DNA of 64,000 bases from Cyclobacteriaceae bacterium (GTDB taxonomy: Bacteria; Bacteroidota; Bacteroidia; Cytophagales; Cyclobacteriaceae). This document shows, one piece after another, positions 43,453 to 51,078 of this stretch. A model generated the notes under the pieces. It worked only from the letters and a program-made list of their open reading frames with translations. It was not told the origin of the DNA and ran no database searches. Each line of letters begins with the position of its first letter. Position 1 is the stretch's first letter. A program made the position numbers and the translations under genes. The stretch lies in assembly GCA_016787725.1 (NCBI GenBank), contig JAEUTZ010000022.1, forward strand, positions 1-64,000, in the 5' to 3' direction.

Positions 43453-44578
43453 GTACAGTAGGGTCAATCTCCCGCGACCACGCAAGAATTCCTCCCTTTA
43501 AATTATACAGGTTTGTAAAGCCGTGATTCTTTTCTAACCACTGAACCATGTTTCCACTGCGAGCACCACTGCGGCATTGTAGTATTACCTGCTTGTCCTT
43601 GGAGATTCGACTGACGGCCTGCGGTATTTCCCCTTGGGGTATCAACTCGCCACCCAGGTTGCAGATTTCATACTCATGGGGTTCGCGGACGTCAATGAGT
43701 TGAAATTCAGCATTTTTATCCATCATTTCTTTTAACTCCTGAACAGTAACTTCTTTCATAAGTGGGTTCTTAAGTGGGCCGGTAAGGTTACAAAATTCAT
43801 CGTAATCGATCAATCTTTTTATGGACTCTCTGGATTTGCGGTCAGGAACTTTAATCTTGATGGCTTCCAGGGTGGTGGTGTCAAAAAGTAAGATCTGTCC
43901 GGAAAGAGGTTCTGCATAGCCGGAAATAATTTTCAACACTTCGTTTGCCTGAAGGGTGCCAATCAGCCCCGGAAGAACCCCCAGAACTCCGCCTTCTTCG
44001 CAGTTGGGAACGGAATCCGGGGCCGGTGGTTGCGGATAAAAATCCCGGTAGGTAACACCCTCACGGTAGTTAAAAACAGCTACCTGACCTTCGTAACGGA
44101 AAATGGAACCATACACTAACGGGACGTTAAGCAGTACACACGCATCATTCAATAAATAGCGGGTTGGAAAATTATCGGTACAATCCACCACCACATCCAC
44201 ATCCTGTAAAAGGGGTAAGGCATTTTGCGAGGTAATTCTTACCTGATGACTTTCACTTTTTATTTGAGGATTTAACAACAGGATCTTCTGTGTAGCGAGT
44301 TCTGCTTTTGATTGGTTGAGATCGGTACTTGTATAGAGAATTTGGCGCTGCAGGTTCGAGACAGTAACCCGGTCATCGTCTATAATGCGAATGTAACCAA
44401 CGCCCGCAGCGGCCAGGTAAAGCAGCACCGGACAACCAAGACCTCCGGCACCAACAACCGCTAACCGGGCAGTTTTTAATTTAGATTGAGCTACCTCTCC
44501 AAAACCAGGCAACACAAAATGACGGCTATACCGTTGTAATTCTTCAGATGAAAAGTCGGTATTAACCATATCTTTCAT
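43442..44578 (-). CDS. ThiF/MoeB/HesA adenylyltransferase with C-terminal rhodanese domain
   Basis: The 378-residue protein is a ubiquitin-like-carrier E1 enzyme. Residues about 1-255 are the adenylating domain: YSRHFVLPGFGEVAQSKLK, nucleotide loop GAGGLGCPVLLYLAAAG, and DVVVDCTDNFPTRYLLNDAC. The segment VPNCEEGGVLGVLPG holds the expected active-site cysteine. The CxxC zinc pairs found in E. coli MoeB are absent. Residues about 275-378 are a rhodanese domain with active-site CRSGARSGNM. It would activate a sulfur carrier (MoaD or ThiS-like) and supply sulfur. Neighbours in sulfur metabolism (metZ, osmC) fit. The exact carrier is unknown. Confidence 0.9.
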   Translation of the reverse strand: MKDMVNTDFSSEELQRYSRHFVLPGFGEVAQSKLKTARLAVVGAGGLGCPVLLYLAAAGVGYIRIIDDDRVTVSNLQRQILYTSTDLNQSKAELATQKILLLNPQIKSESHQVRITSQNALPLLQDVDVVVDCTDNFPTRYLLNDACVLLNVPLVYGSIFRYEGQVAVFNYREGVTYRDFYPQPPAPDSVPNCEEGGVLGVLPGLIGTLQANEVLKIISGYAEPLSGQILLFDTTTLEAIKIKVPDRKSRESIKRLIDYDEFCNLTGPLKNPLMKEVTVQELKEMMDKNAEFQLIDVREPHEYEICNLGGELIPQGEIPQAVSRISKDKQVILQCRSGARSGNMVQWLEKNHGFTNLYNLKGGILAWSREIDPTVPTY

Positions 44579-44614
44579 TATCCGTAATTTACAACACTAA
44601 ATTCATTCAAGAAC

Positions 44615-44995
44615 ATGAGAACAAATTATTCAACCGGAGCAAAATGGGAAGACATAGTAGGATATAGCCGGGCAGTTCGGATTGGCAATACCCTGGAAGT
44701 ATCAGGAACGGTTGCCACTGATGGGGGTGCAGTAGTCGGTAAGGGTGACTACTATGCTCAAACAAGATTTATCCTGGAAAAAGTAGACAAAGTTTTACAG
44801 CAGGCCGGATTTGCCCTGAAGGATGTTGTGCGAACTAGAATATTTGTAACGGATATTTCCAATTGGGAAGAGGTTGGGAAAGCACACGGTGAGTTTTTTA
44901 ATGAGATCAAGCCCGTAACCAGCATGGTTGAGATCAGTGCTTTAATCGATCCGGATTACCTGGTTGAAATAGAAGTAACCGCGATCAAATCGTAA
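44615..44995 (+). CDS. RidA (YjgF/UK114) family deaminase
   Basis: The 126-residue cytosolic protein belongs to RidA, which deaminates reactive enamine/imine intermediates made by PLP enzymes. Visible features are WEDIVGYSRAVRIGNTLEVSGT, the active-site arginine in VVRTRIFVTDI (about residue 91), and a C-terminal VEISALIDPDYLVEIEVTAI. It is divergent from the ThiF/MoeB gene (36 bases). A role clearing enamines from MetZ-type chemistry nearby is possible. Confidence 0.92.
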   Translation: MRTNYSTGAKWEDIVGYSRAVRIGNTLEVSGTVATDGGAVVGKGDYYAQTRFILEKVDKVLQQAGFALKDVVRTRIFVTDISNWEEVGKAHGEFFNEIKPVTSMVEISALIDPDYLVEIEVTAIKS

Positions 44996-45001
44996 TATCC
45001 G

Positions 45002-46198
45002 CTAATTAAAACGAGTCATAGCCCGTTGGGCTACGGATTCTCCAATAGCCAGGGAAGATGTAGCAGCCGGGGAGGGAGCATTGCAGACATTAATCACATG
45101 TTTTTCTTCCAGAATGAGAAAGTCATCAACTAATCCGCCCTGGCGATCGCACGCCTGGGCCCGCACACCAGCGCCACCCTCTACAAGATCGCTTTCCTGA
45201 ATCTCAGGGATGAGTTTTTGCAGCGCCTTTGTGAAGGCAGCCTTGGAAAAAGACCGATACATTTCTCCAAACCCAGTGCGCCAATACTTGGCGGCTACCT
45301 TTTGAAATCCCGGCCAGGCAAGACTTTCACCTAATTCACTTAAGTTGATATCAGATTTTTTATAGCCTTCTCTTTTGAATGCGAGAACAGCATTGGGTCC
45401 GGCCTCAACGCCACCTTTTGCCATGCGGGTAAAATGAACGCCCAGGAAAGGAAAATTGGGATCCGGTACCGGATATATGAGATTCTTAACCAGGTACTCT
45501 TTCTCCTGCCTTAACTTATAATACTCTCCGCGGAACGGGATGATCTTCACGTTCAGATCAGGAACCGTCATCCGTGCAATTTTGTCGGAGTAAAGACCGG
45601 CACAGTTAATAACCAACTTGGTTGAGTAGCTGGCTTTCTGTGTTACCACCACTCTGGAGTCCGGTGCATGTTGAATATCCAAGACCTTCTCATTCCGGTT
45701 AATGATACCTCCTTTTTGCTGGATCAGATCGCCATATTTTATAGCCACCAAACGATAATCAACGATACCCGTTTGTGGAACAAAGATTCCCCGCAGACCA
45801 TTGACATGCGGTTCGTATTCTTTCAATTCATCCTTTGAAAGTCGCTTCAGATTTTTGAGTCCGTTTTGTTCACCCCGTACATACAGGTTTTCGAGAAGCG
45901 GAAGTTCTTTCTCATCCGTAGCCACTACGATCTTACCACAGAGTTCGAACGGAATTTCATTTTGACGACAGAAGTCAACCAGTAAGTGATAGCCATGAAT
46001 GCAATTTCTTGCCTTCAGGCTGCCCGGTTTGTAGTAAAGTCCGGAATGTATGACCCCGCTGTTATTGCCAGTTTGGTGCCGGGCGAGTTCATTTTCCTTT
46101 TCGAGAAGCAGAATGTTGAGAAAGGGGTTGGAGACCTTTAGCTGCAGGGCTGTGGCCAGGCCAACAATACCACCCCCGATCACGGTTACATCGTACAC
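45002..46198 (-). CDS. lhgO: L-2-hydroxyglutarate oxidase, FAD-dependent
   Basis: LhgO oxidises L-2-hydroxyglutarate to 2-oxoglutarate, passing electrons to the membrane quinone pool. A GTG at 46198 is chosen (398 residues): the longer frame to 46258 enters a strong terminator hairpin, and the new start places VYDVTVIGGGIVGLATALQL at the N-terminus as in the family. The FAD site is this GGGIVG motif, followed by NSGVIHSGLYY, with CDRQGGLVDDF and NVCNAPSPAATSSLAIGE near the C-terminus. It is convergent with ridA (6 bases apart). Confidence 0.9.
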   Translation of the reverse strand: MYDVTVIGGGIVGLATALQLKVSNPFLNILLLEKENELARHQTGNNSGVIHSGLYYKPGSLKARNCIHGYHLLVDFCRQNEIPFELCGKIVVATDEKELPLLENLYVRGEQNGLKNLKRLSKDELKEYEPHVNGLRGIFVPQTGIVDYRLVAIKYGDLIQQKGGIINRNEKVLDIQHAPDSRVVVTQKASYSTKLVINCAGLYSDKIARMTVPDLNVKIIPFRGEYYKLRQEKEYLVKNLIYPVPDPNFPFLGVHFTRMAKGGVEAGPNAVLAFKREGYKKSDINLSELGESLAWPGFQKVAAKYWRTGFGEMYRSFSKAAFTKALQKLIPEIQESDLVEGGAGVRAQACDRQGGLVDDFLILEEKHVINVCNAPSPAATSSLAIGESVAQRAMTRFN

Positions 46199-46256
46199 AA
46201 CTGATTTTTGGTTGCGAAAATACAAATAGAAAAATGAACGGATAAGCCAAAAAAGC

Positions 46257-46285
46257 AAAAACCCCCTCCGCCTGAGGGGGTTTTT
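46257..46285. terminator. Strong bidirectional terminator between lhgO and msrA
   Basis: AAAAACCCCCTC and GAGGGGGTTTTT form a 12-bp stem with a 5-base loop. Both strands have T runs after the stem (TTTTT GTTT on plus, TTTTT GCTTTTTT on minus). On the minus strand it ends the msrA transcript. Confidence 0.9.
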
Positions 46286-46305
46286 GTTTACCTAAACCTA
46301 AACCT

Positions 46306-46338
46306 ATGAGAAGATTTTATCTGCTCTTTGGTTATTAG
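46306..46338 (+). other. Ten-codon mini-frame after repeated CCTAAA, possible leader peptide or remnant
   Basis: CCTAAACCTAAACCT precedes an ATG that opens a 10-codon frame (MRRFYLLFGY) ending in TAG at 46336. Repeated CCTAAA followed at once by an ATG resembles the untranslated leaders of Bacteroidota surface-protein genes, but no gene follows on this strand. It may be a remnant of a deleted gene or a leader peptide. The region 46339-46402 shows nothing else. Confidence 0.25.
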
Positions 46339-46402
46339 AACGGAGACTCAGGTAGTTTGTTTCATGAATTAGGAAAGAATTAACAGTTTTCTAATGAATG
46401 GC

Positions 46403-47020
46403 CTATTTCTTCAATTTGGCACCATATTGTTTCCGGAATTTTTCGACTTTAGGCCGGATTACGTATTGACAATACCCCTGATTGGGGTTCAGGGCATAAT
46501 AATTTTGGTGATACTCTTCGGCCGGATAAAAGACAGAAAATGGACTGATTTCCGTAACAATAGGTTTCTTAAAAACCCCGGATTTGTCTAACTGGTTCTT
46601 ATACTCTTCGGCCGTTTTTTTCTGGGCGTCACTATGATAAAATACAACGGAGCGATATTGAGGGCCCTCGTCTGCACCCTGCTTGTTTAATGTCGTTGGG
46701 TCATGGGTGTTCCAGAAGATTTCCAGCACGTCTGCATAACTGATCACCGTTGGATCAAATTTGACCTGAATGACTTCTGCGTGGCCAGTGAGCCCGGTGC
46801 ACACCTCCCGATAGGTTGGATTTTTAACCTTGCCTCCGGAATATCCTGAAACAACAGACTCGATTCCCTTTACTTCCAGGAAAAAAGCTTCGGTGCACCA
46901 AAAACATCCTGAACCAAGCGTAGCAGTTTCCAATGATGTGGACATAGTTTTTTGAGTTGAATTTTGAGCTTGAACGGAAATAGCCATGATCAAGCTCGTC
47001 AATAGGATCAATACTTTCAT
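46403..47020 (-). CDS. msrA: Peptide-methionine (S)-S-oxide reductase, exported
   Basis: MsrA reduces methionine-S-sulfoxide in damaged proteins. The ATG at 47020 is chosen (205 residues), since it begins a signal peptide (MKVLILLTSLIMAISVQAQ) and longer forms run through the next gene. The catalytic motif is GSGCFWCTEAFF, followed by GVESVVSGYSGG-like GIESVVSGYSGGKVKNPTYREVCTG, and the downstream QYRSVVFYHS. The C-terminal QGYCQYVIRPK has a resolving cysteine. The signal suggests a periplasmic enzyme. It follows the lipoprotein gene leftward by 65 bases. Confidence 0.94.
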   Translation of the reverse strand: MKVLILLTSLIMAISVQAQNSTQKTMSTSLETATLGSGCFWCTEAFFLEVKGIESVVSGYSGGKVKNPTYREVCTGLTGHAEVIQVKFDPTVISYADVLEIFWNTHDPTTLNKQGADEGPQYRSVVFYHSDAQKKTAEEYKNQLDKSGVFKKPIVTEISPFSVFYPAEEYHQNYYALNPNQGYCQYVIRPKVEKFRKQYGAKLKK

Positions 47021-47085
47021 AGGTATTAAACCGCAAACCGGCCAGATTGGTTTTGAGAAAACTACAAGTTGTCCTTTAAACGACA

Positions 47086-48195
47086 TCAATAACCACCATA
47101 AAACCCCGACAGGGCATTGGCCAGTTTGTTGTCCAGTTCCTGCTTGGTTTTGTTGATCAGAAAATCCCGTGCCATATAGGGTTCTTTCGTTCCGCAAAGT
47201 TTTCGCGTTCCTTCCGGAATTGCTCGTTGATCTCCGGTGCAGGTTGCCCATCGGTCACTCCAGCGTTCTTCACTAATAATGTCAGAATTGCGAAGGTCAG
47301 CACCACCGATTGCATCTCGGATATAGAGGGTAATTGAACCACGGGAGGTAATCACTTTTTCGTTGATGTTCATTGTGGCATTCACCTTTTCATACACCGG
47401 TACCTTTACATTGTTGACGGTTTTTTCACTCACTTTCACACTGTCCTTATAGTTTTCCGATTTCTTGGTGATGGTAGGGCGGGACTCGGAATAGCCGTTG
47501 ATTACAATTTTTACAAAGTGATCGATTTTGGTTAGCCCCGCATCCTCTGCCTGACGGGGTGTATAAAACTTAACAAACTGGCTTGGGTTCACCCCAAAGA
47601 TCACAGGTTCAAAATTCCAGTCGTAGTAACTTTGCAGAGAAGGTTCAACAACCACCTTAATGGTGGCATTGAATTTTGCCTGTTCCATCATTTCGATGGA
47701 TTCGCGATAGCCTGGTGAGTAGGCATTCGCGTCTACAAAAAAGAAGTAAGCCCGTTTCGCATCATCACGGGTATTCTTTAACATCGCCTGGATGCCGGCT
47801 TCGTACGTTTCTTCTGCTGCCTTGTTTTTTACATCCGTTAACTCTTTGTATTTGTTTACGGGGTTGGGAATAATTTTAAGCGCTCCGGGCGAAGTACGGA
47901 TTTGCTCATAGAGATTATTAATTTGTTCATAATCCTGAACTACATTACTCCATTTAAAATTTGCATTCGAAGCAATCTGATTCTGAGCATCCGTTTCCAG
48001 GTAATCAATGGCCAGCTTGTAGCTGGAACTCAAAACCTCTTTCGATTTTTTATGATCTGGATTCTGCCGCAGCCGATTCACCGCCTGCAGCACAGCATCA
48101 TAATAATTACCTTGTTTTAAAGCGGCTTTTCCGGAGCTACAGGCATCCAACAAGGCGATTGCAATAAATGTCAGGAGGGGTAAAAATCTATTCAT
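47086..48195 (-). CDS. TPR-like lipoprotein of unknown function
   Basis: The 369-residue protein has a lipoprotein signal ending LLDACSS. Residues about 24-130 are helical repeats (ALKQGNYYDAVLQAVNRLRQNPDHKKSKEVL) like TPR units. The later part, from about 185, is strand-rich (KVVVEPSLQSYYDWNFEPVIFG, VKIVINGYSESRPTITKK) and ends with a GTKEPYMARDFLINKTKQELDNKLANAL helix. Two Cys in WATCTGDQ and RKLCGTK could pair. It is expected in the outer-membrane inner leaflet. No function is known to me; it is cotranscribed with msrA. Confidence 0.78.
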   Translation of the reverse strand: MNRFLPLLTFIAIALLDACSSGKAALKQGNYYDAVLQAVNRLRQNPDHKKSKEVLSSSYKLAIDYLETDAQNQIASNANFKWSNVVQDYEQINNLYEQIRTSPGALKIIPNPVNKYKELTDVKNKAAEETYEAGIQAMLKNTRDDAKRAYFFFVDANAYSPGYRESIEMMEQAKFNATIKVVVEPSLQSYYDWNFEPVIFGVNPSQFVKFYTPRQAEDAGLTKIDHFVKIVINGYSESRPTITKKSENYKDSVKVSEKTVNNVKVPVYEKVNATMNINEKVITSRGSITLYIRDAIGGADLRNSDIISEERWSDRWATCTGDQRAIPEGTRKLCGTKEPYMARDFLINKTKQELDNKLANALSGFYGGY

Positions 48196-48258
48196 GGTTT
48201 ATCGGGTGCAAATTCAATGCCTTAAATTAACAAATAAGTGCACCCTCTTGCAACCTCC

Positions 48259-48289
48259 AAAAAACCTGAAAGTTGGCCGTGACTTTCAG
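48259..48289 (-). terminator. Intrinsic terminator of the leftward carbohydrate operon
   Basis: On the minus strand CTGAAAGT (48282-48289) and ACTTTCAG (48266-48273) form an 8-bp stem with an 8-base loop, followed by G and six T. It lies just after the esterase stop at 48290. Confidence 0.85.
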
Positions 48290-49495
48290 TTATTGAAACG
48301 GCAGTAAATCGATCAGAATATCATCAATCAGCCGCTTCCAATTTCCCCACGACTGGCCCTCATTAACTTCGCGGTAATGGTAATCGCAACTGCTTGCCTG
48401 GAGAATATCTTTCATCTTCCGGCTATCCACACTCGTGTCATTGATTAAGCCGGTGGTCATGGAGATTTTCATCTGAGGATTGGTAGGATTGGAACACAGG
48501 TTATAGATCTGTGGGCGGGTATAATAGGCAGGGGACTGGATACCGGCCAACCCAAAAACATCTGGACGGCTAAAAGCGAAGTAGGTTGCTGTGAGTGCAC
48601 CCATGGAAGTACCCATAATGAGTCGGCTACGGGCATCTGCTTGACACGGATAGTTCGCCTCAATATATGGGATCAACTCCTCAACGAAAAAGTCCAGGTA
48701 TTTTGCATTCATGGTGAGTTCACTCATCCTCCGATTATTCCCCCGGTTTACAGGTTCGCGATGATCAATGAAAACTGCGATGACCGGAAGGATCTTTTTA
48801 TCATAAATCAGGTTATCCAAAATGGTAGTCATGTTTCCTAACCGGGGGTGCAGGTACTCGTATCCATCGGTTAAATAAATGGTTGGGAGCGATTCCATTT
48901 TGTCCGGGATGTTGGGTAGATAAACGGAATAGGTTACCTGGTATCCGAGGATGTCGCTATTTAATAATTGGTCTTGAATGACCTGCCCTTTTGGAATATT
49001 ATTTCGTTCCAGCAGGACAGGATCTTCTTTCCAATCGGGCATACGCAATTCCGAATTCGGACTGCCGCCACCAACACCCGACCATTGCTGGTTCTTGTTT
49101 TCAGGATCGAGCAGCCAGGTAGTACCATTTATCAAAATCTTATAATCCAACCGGGCATCCTTAGGAAAGGAGACATTCAGATACCAAAGATCTGTACCCT
49201 GGATTTGCTTTCCCTTATTTTGAAAATCCTTCCTGTACCCCCATCCATTGAAATCACCCATCCATTCTACTGTGGTGGCTTTACCGCGATAGAAAAAGTA
49301 AACAGAATCTCCATCCACTAACGGAATCTGGTTCTTTGACTTTAATTCGGCCCACCACGACTCTAATGCAATTCTTCCCTCCGCATCCGGTTTAATTTTT
49401 TTGAGTATATCAATCTGTTGCTTTAAATAGGAATAGTTTTGACTAAAGGCCAATTGGGCAAAGAGTATCATAAGTCCGGTGAGGGAATACCTCAT
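48290..49495 (-). CDS. Secreted esterase-like alpha/beta hydrolase with N-terminal CBM48-like domain
   Basis: The 401-residue protein has a signal peptide (MRYSLTGLMILFAQLAFSQ). Residues about 60-150 form an E-set/CBM48-like domain (FYRGKATTVEWMGDFNGWGYR, LDYKILINGTTWLLDPEN). Residues about 165-401 form an enterochelin-esterase-like alpha/beta hydrolase with the nucleophile in LIMGTSMGALTATYFAFSRP and conserved IAVFIDHREP. It is the last gene of the lacI-GH31-transporter operon, so it may remove ester groups from, or otherwise act on, the glucan substrate. The true substrate is not known. Confidence 0.86.
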   Translation of the reverse strand: MRYSLTGLMILFAQLAFSQNYSYLKQQIDILKKIKPDAEGRIALESWWAELKSKNQIPLVDGDSVYFFYRGKATTVEWMGDFNGWGYRKDFQNKGKQIQGTDLWYLNVSFPKDARLDYKILINGTTWLLDPENKNQQWSGVGGGSPNSELRMPDWKEDPVLLERNNIPKGQVIQDQLLNSDILGYQVTYSVYLPNIPDKMESLPTIYLTDGYEYLHPRLGNMTTILDNLIYDKKILPVIAVFIDHREPVNRGNNRRMSELTMNAKYLDFFVEELIPYIEANYPCQADARSRLIMGTSMGALTATYFAFSRPDVFGLAGIQSPAYYTRPQIYNLCSNPTNPQMKISMTTGLINDTSVDSRKMKDILQASSCDYHYREVNEGQSWGNWKRLIDDILIDLLPFQ

Positions 49496-49496
49496 A

Positions 49497-51014
49497 CTAA
49501 GAATTTTTAATGATCACTTCATCCTGATCTTCAACCCGAAGACTCATCAGGGCGGCAATGCCCATGGAAACACCACCACTAACCAAAATGTAAATCGATT
49601 GTCCATTGAATAGGTGGGTGAGCATCACACCCAACACGGTGCCGGCAATGATTTGCGGGATGACAATAAAAAAGTTGAACACACCCATATAGTATCCCAT
49701 TTTCTCGGCTGGTAGAGAGCCTGATAACATCGCGTAGGGAATAGAAAGGATGCTTGCCCAGGCTATGCCAACACCAATCATTGATACCCATAACCAAACA
49801 GGATCTGTTACAAGGAAAAAGGAACTTAGGCCCAGGCTACCGCAAAGCAGAGCAATGAAGTGAGTTATCCGTCTGCTGGTGTATTTTGCTACAATCGGTA
49901 GAAACAATGCCGCGATTGCTGCAATACCATTATAGACGCCAAAGAGATTTCCTACTAAATCAGCACCATCATTATAGGCTTGTGTGGTAGGGTCGGTGGA
50001 GTGATAGATGTGACTGGTCACGGCACTGGTGGTATAAATCCACATGGCAAACAAGGCAAACCAGGTAAAGAATTGAACACGGGCCAGTTGAACCATCGTT
50101 TTGGGCATTGTATTGAAATCCTTAACGATATGCACAATACCTAAATATGATTTCCCTATCCGGATGTAGTTGGCAGCCAGCGCGTGCACGACTCCAAAAA
50201 CCAATAAACCAAGCCCTAAAACATACAATTCTTTTTCAAGAGTAAACGTGAACACAATTACTGAAATCACAAATCCGCAGAGTACTAATAGAATTCCATT
50301 ACGATTAAAAATTGTCTTGAATTTATCTTCGTCATCAATTTTGCGATGTTCCCGGTTTCTTAGCTTTTCCTCACCTGCTTTAGTCGGTGGATACTCTTTG
50401 GTTGAGAATACCGTCCACATCACGGTAACAAAAAGCATAAAGGCCCCTAAGTAATAACTGTATTGAATTGAATCTGGGATGATTCCTGCTTCGGCTTTAT
50501 TAGAAATATCAAACCAGTTCTTAAAAATCCAGGGAAGAAAAGAGGCAACAATTGCACCCAATCCAATAAAAAAACTTTGCATGGCAAAGCCCGTGGTGCG
50601 TTGTGAGGGGGGTAACAAATCGCCCACAAAAGCCCGGAATGGTTCCATGCTGATGTTGATGGAAGCATCCATGATCCACAAGACGCCAACGGCCATCCAT
50701 AAGACCGGTGAATTGGGCATTAAGCAAAGCGTAATCGAAGCCAGTAAGGCTCCTACCGCAAAGAAGGGTCTTCTGCGACCCCAGGTCGGATGCCAGGTAC
50801 GATCGCTGTAGTATCCGATGATCGGTTGTACGATCAGCCCGGTAAGAGGTGCTGCCAACCAATACAGTGCGAGGTTCGCGGTATCCGCACCAAGGGTTTC
50901 AAAGATCCTGCTGGTATTTGCGTTTTGTAAAGCAAAACCAAACTGGATTCCTAAAAATCCAAAACTCATATTCCAGATCTGCCAGAAGCTGAGTTTGGGT
51001 TTATGTTGGGTCAT
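49497..51014 (-). CDS. MFS sugar transporter, SLC45-like
   Basis: The 505-residue inner-membrane protein has twelve hydrophobic segments and the loop motif IIGYYSDRTWHPTWGRRRPFF after TM2, diagnostic of the glycoside/SLC45-type MFS group (sucrose and maltose transporters). FGFLGIQFGFALQNANTSRIFE is the typical N-terminal segment. It should import maltose or short malto-oligosaccharides into the cytoplasm, where the GH31 enzyme from the same operon lacks a signal peptide and can act. Stop and start of neighbours: 1 base to the esterase, 64 bases from GH31. Confidence 0.88.
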   Translation of the reverse strand: MTQHKPKLSFWQIWNMSFGFLGIQFGFALQNANTSRIFETLGADTANLALYWLAAPLTGLIVQPIIGYYSDRTWHPTWGRRRPFFAVGALLASITLCLMPNSPVLWMAVGVLWIMDASINISMEPFRAFVGDLLPPSQRTTGFAMQSFFIGLGAIVASFLPWIFKNWFDISNKAEAGIIPDSIQYSYYLGAFMLFVTVMWTVFSTKEYPPTKAGEEKLRNREHRKIDDEDKFKTIFNRNGILLVLCGFVISVIVFTFTLEKELYVLGLGLLVFGVVHALAANYIRIGKSYLGIVHIVKDFNTMPKTMVQLARVQFFTWFALFAMWIYTTSAVTSHIYHSTDPTTQAYNDGADLVGNLFGVYNGIAAIAALFLPIVAKYTSRRITHFIALLCGSLGLSSFFLVTDPVWLWVSMIGVGIAWASILSIPYAMLSGSLPAEKMGYYMGVFNFFIVIPQIIAGTVLGVMLTHLFNGQSIYILVSGGVSMGIAALMSLRVEDQDEVIIKNS

Positions 51015-51078
51015 GTTCGTTAGAAGATGCCGTTAAAGATAATAGATTTGAATTCTGATCGAATTAAAAATTTTTATA

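Noticed and set aside
46199-46258. Longer N-terminus of LhgO
   Set aside because: The extension reaches into a strong bidirectional terminator and adds a hydrophobic stretch absent from the family's VYDVxxIGGG start.
47021-47251. 77-residue N-terminal extension of MsrA
   Set aside because: It runs through the 3' end of the lipoprotein gene on the same strand in another frame, and a signal peptide starts at 47020.
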